Assembly (NCBI GenBank): GCA_001795035.1
Contig: MGMW01000020.1
Coordinates: 1-7,409 of the forward strand
Length of the DNA: 7,409 nt
From: Chloroflexi bacterium RBG_13_53_26
Lineage (GTDB): Bacteria > Chloroflexota > Dehalococcoidia > UBA2247 > RBG-13-53-26
Reading direction: 5' to 3'
The position numbers and the translations under genes were made by a program. Positions within the stretch are counted from its first letter, which is position 1. Every line of letters begins with the position of its first letter. The notes beneath the pieces were generated by a model. The model did no database searches and had not been told where the DNA came from. It worked only from the letters and a program-made list of their open reading frames with translations. Below, piece by piece: positions 5,884 through 7,409 of the stretch.

Positions 5884-5899
5884 TGGCAAAGCTCTTTAG

Positions 5900-6631
5900 A
5901 TGCGTTGTGCCATCCTAGCTGACATTCACGGCAACCTGGCGGCCTTCCAGGCAGTGCTGGAGGATCTACATAGAAGGGGAGCAGTTGATGAGCTGTGGTG
6001 CCTCGGCGACGTGGTCGGCTACGGCCCTCACCCCGGGGAATGCATCCGGCTTCTGCGTCAGCATGCTCACCTTTGCGTTGCAGGCAACCACGACTGGGCA
6101 GCCGTAGGCAACATAGATACCTCGTACTTCAATCCCGAAGCGGCCGCCGCGTGCCAGTGGACCGCCGAGCATCTGACCCCTGATGACATTGACTACCTGC
6201 GAGATCTGCCCCTGACGCTGCGCCAGGGTGACTTCACACTGGTCCACGGCAGTCCCAGAGAGCCCATCTGGGAATACATCCTCTCCACCTGGTCCGCACA
6301 GGAAAACTTTGCCTGCTTTGACACCAGGTTCTGCCTCATCGGACACTCTCACGCACCGCTGTTTTTCGAGTTGGATCAGGGTGGCCTCTGTCAGTCTCGC
6401 CAGCTTCCAGGCGATCTATCGCTGAAAGAGGAGAAACGTCTCATCATCAACTGCGGCAGCGTAGGGCAGCCCAGGGACGGTGACCCGCGGGCCAGCTATG
6501 CCATTCTTGATACCGAAGAGAGCATCATCTATCACTACCGCATCGACTATGACATCTCACTCACCCAGCAGGGTATGAGAGAAGCCGGCCTGCCTCCCCG
6601 GCTGATCGATCGTCTTAGCCTGGGGTGGTAA
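5900..6631 (+). CDS. Calcineurin-like metallophosphoesterase (MJ0912/YfcE-like)
   Basis: This encodes a 243-residue cytosolic phosphoesterase of the bacterial/archaeal YfcE-MJ0912-like group. Metal-binding motifs are complete: ADIHGN (D8, H10), CLGDVVGYGPHP (D37), GNHDW (N63, H64), VHGSP (H116) and IGHSH (H149, H151). NCGSVGQPRDGDPRASYAIL near the C-terminus is the signature of this branch. The two-metal site would hydrolyse a phosphomonoester or phosphodiester; the natural substrate of the group is unsettled, so I give no symbol. ATG 5900 is the natural start (MRCAILADIHGN), although no SD precedes it. The gene is transcribed divergently from thiL, and the Gre-type gene begins 39 bases after its stop. 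Confidence 0.93.
   Translation: MRCAILADIHGNLAAFQAVLEDLHRRGAVDELWCLGDVVGYGPHPGECIRLLRQHAHLCVAGNHDWAAVGNIDTSYFNPEAAAACQWTAEHLTPDDIDYLRDLPLTLRQGDFTLVHGSPREPIWEYILSTWSAQENFACFDTRFCLIGHSHAPLFFELDQGGLCQSRQLPGDLSLKEEKRLIINCGSVGQPRDGDPRASYAILDTEESIIYHYRIDYDISLTQQGMREAGLPPRLIDRLSLGW
6593..6628 (+). other. GC-rich stem-loop at the 3' end of the phosphoesterase gene
   Basis: CCCCGGCT (6596-6603) can pair with AGCC and GGGG (6617-6620 and 6622-6625, one bulged T). It extends by CC (6593-6594) with GG (6627-6628) across a T-T mismatch. The loop holds GATCGATC. It ends just before the stop codon and is followed by a pyrimidine-rich but not T-run sequence. It may stabilise the 3' end or slow polymerase before the next gene; as an intrinsic terminator it is weak. 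Confidence 0.35.
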
Positions 6632-6646
6632 GACCTTCCTCATTTA

Positions 6647-6655
6647 TGATAGAAT
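6647..6655 (+). promoter_or_regulatory. Candidate extended -10 promoter of the Gre-type gene
   Basis: TGATAGAAT matches TGnTATAAT with one hexamer mismatch and lies 15 bases before ATG 6671, nearly the same layout as at the phosphoesterase gene. No -35 box is recognisable. The leader would be about 9 bases. The gene could equally be read from the phosphoesterase transcript. Confidence 0.35.
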
Positions 6656-6670
6656 TGAGTTTGTTAGGGC

Positions 6671-7409
6671 ATGGATAAACCAGGCTTGAGTTTGGAAGAA
6701 GCGGCACTTGCCTTTCTTACTTCGCTGCCACCCGAGGAAAGAAAAGAAAAACAGCAGGAATTGAATAGATTCGTCCTCTGGTATGGCAAGGAACGTCCCA
6801 TCAGTCAAATCACCCCCGTCGCGGTCTCCAGCTATGCTAATTCCGTGGGCACTTCCAGCGGTGATGCGGTTAAGAGACTCGAGCCGGTGAGGGCCCTGTT
6901 GACCTACGCTAAGAAGGAAAAACTCATTAAGACCAGCCTGTCTCCCCACCTCAGGACAAAACAGGCTTCATCTAAGACCCCTCTGATAAGCAGACCAAAA
7001 CAACAGACTGCCCTGACCGCCGAAGACCACGCTCAGTTGAAATCGCAACTCGCCTCCTTGGGTGAGGACCGTATACGCGTCGCAGAGGAGATGCGTACAG
7101 CAGCCGCCGACAAGGATTTCCGCGAAAACGCCCCTTTGCATGCTGCCAGAGAGCGCCGTGATCACATAGAGGCACGCATGAAGGAAATACAAACGGCCAT
7201 CGCCAACGGGGTAATAGTTGAGGCAGGCAGACCCACAGAGAACATGGCTGTGAAATTGGGAAGCAGGGTTATCTTGCGTGATCTTGCCTCTGGCAAAGAG
7301 CTGGCGTACACCCTGGTGACCAAGAACGAGGCTGACCCTGTCAACAGCAAGATTTCTATCGTCTCCCCCATTGGCAAAGCTCTCCTGAACCAACCACTGG
7401 GTACCGCAG
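6671..7409 (+). CDS. Gre-type transcription elongation factor with N-terminal integrase SAM-like domain (3' truncated by window edge)
   Basis: The 246 visible residues show three parts. Residues about 6-95 look like the SAM-like core-binding domain of tyrosine recombinases: a helix ending AALAFL, a helix QELNRFVLWYG, ISQITPVAVSSYANSVG, then KRLEPVRALLTYAKKEKLI. Residues 96-113 form a polar Lys/Ser/Pro/Gln linker. From 114 onward is a GreA/GreB protein: coiled coil LTAEDHAQLKSQL to about 180, tip KDFRENAPLHAARE with Asp149 and Glu152 aligned to E. coli GreA D41 and E44, then the FKBP-like domain (KLGSRVILRDLASGKELAY, IVSPIGKALLNQ). Gre factors enter the RNA polymerase secondary channel and stimulate cleavage of backtracked RNA. 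About 25 C-terminal residues are missing by comparison with E. coli GreA. ATG 6671 is the first start after an in-frame TAG at 6665, so the extra domain is truly in frame. No recombinase catalytic domain is present. Confidence 0.85.
   Translation, partial: MDKPGLSLEEAALAFLTSLPPEERKEKQQELNRFVLWYGKERPISQITPVAVSSYANSVGTSSGDAVKRLEPVRALLTYAKKEKLIKTSLSPHLRTKQASSKTPLISRPKQQTALTAEDHAQLKSQLASLGEDRIRVAEEMRTAAADKDFRENAPLHAARERRDHIEARMKEIQTAIANGVIVEAGRPTENMAVKLGSRVILRDLASGKELAYTLVTKNEADPVNSKISIVSPIGKALLNQPLGTA

Noticed and set aside
6671..6960. Reading the N-terminal part of the Gre-type protein as an integrase or mobile-element gene
   Set aside because: Only the core-binding-like domain is present, with no catalytic Arg/His/Tyr domain, and the frame continues straight into Gre; no att sites or flanking repeats are seen.
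6644..7393. Minus-strand open frames of 101 and 141 codons (6949-6644 and 7393-6968)
   Set aside because: They lie opposite the Gre-type gene, whose frame is open throughout and carries clear Gre motifs.

Overview
This is a compact bacterial chromosome segment with nine or more densely packed housekeeping genes. I see no mobile elements, tRNA, rRNA or CRISPR arrays. The longest stretch without a gene is about 130 bases. Start codons are mixed: ATG five times, GTG three times and TTG twice. The style of PurQ (PGTWSD near the N-terminus), the FAD-dehydrogenase fragment and the gene mix remind me of Chloroflexota, perhaps Dehalococcoidia. That assignment is recollection and inference, not proof.

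The plus-strand left block begins with the C-terminal part of an FAD-dependent dehydrogenase cut by the window edge. A strong sigma70-type promoter (TTGACG, 17 bp, TACAAT) follows and drives rpsU (ribosomal protein S21). Next come a GatB/YqeY-domain gene, purQ (glutaminase subunit of FGAM synthase), efp (elongation factor P) and, 3 bases later, an epmA-like lysyl-tRNA-synthetase paralog that probably modifies EF-P. The block mixes translation genes with one purine-synthesis gene. A perfect 15-bp inverted repeat is buried inside the yqeY coding sequence.

The minus-strand centre block (5784 down to 3531) is a tight operon: thiL (thiamine-monophosphate kinase), ndk (nucleoside diphosphate kinase, TTG start 4 bases after the thiL stop) and an alpha/beta hydrolase. 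The hydrolase 3' end overlaps the epmA 3' end by 29 bases, tail to tail. The thiL promoter sits so close to its ATG that the transcript is predicted to be leaderless.

The plus-strand right block starts at a 115-bp divergent intergenic region. It holds a calcineurin-like metallophosphoesterase and then a Gre-type transcription elongation factor cut by the right edge. The Gre protein is the most unusual item. Its first ~95 residues look like the SAM-like core-binding domain of tyrosine recombinases, joined by a short linker to a Gre coiled coil with both tip acidic residues and to the start of the FKBP-like domain.
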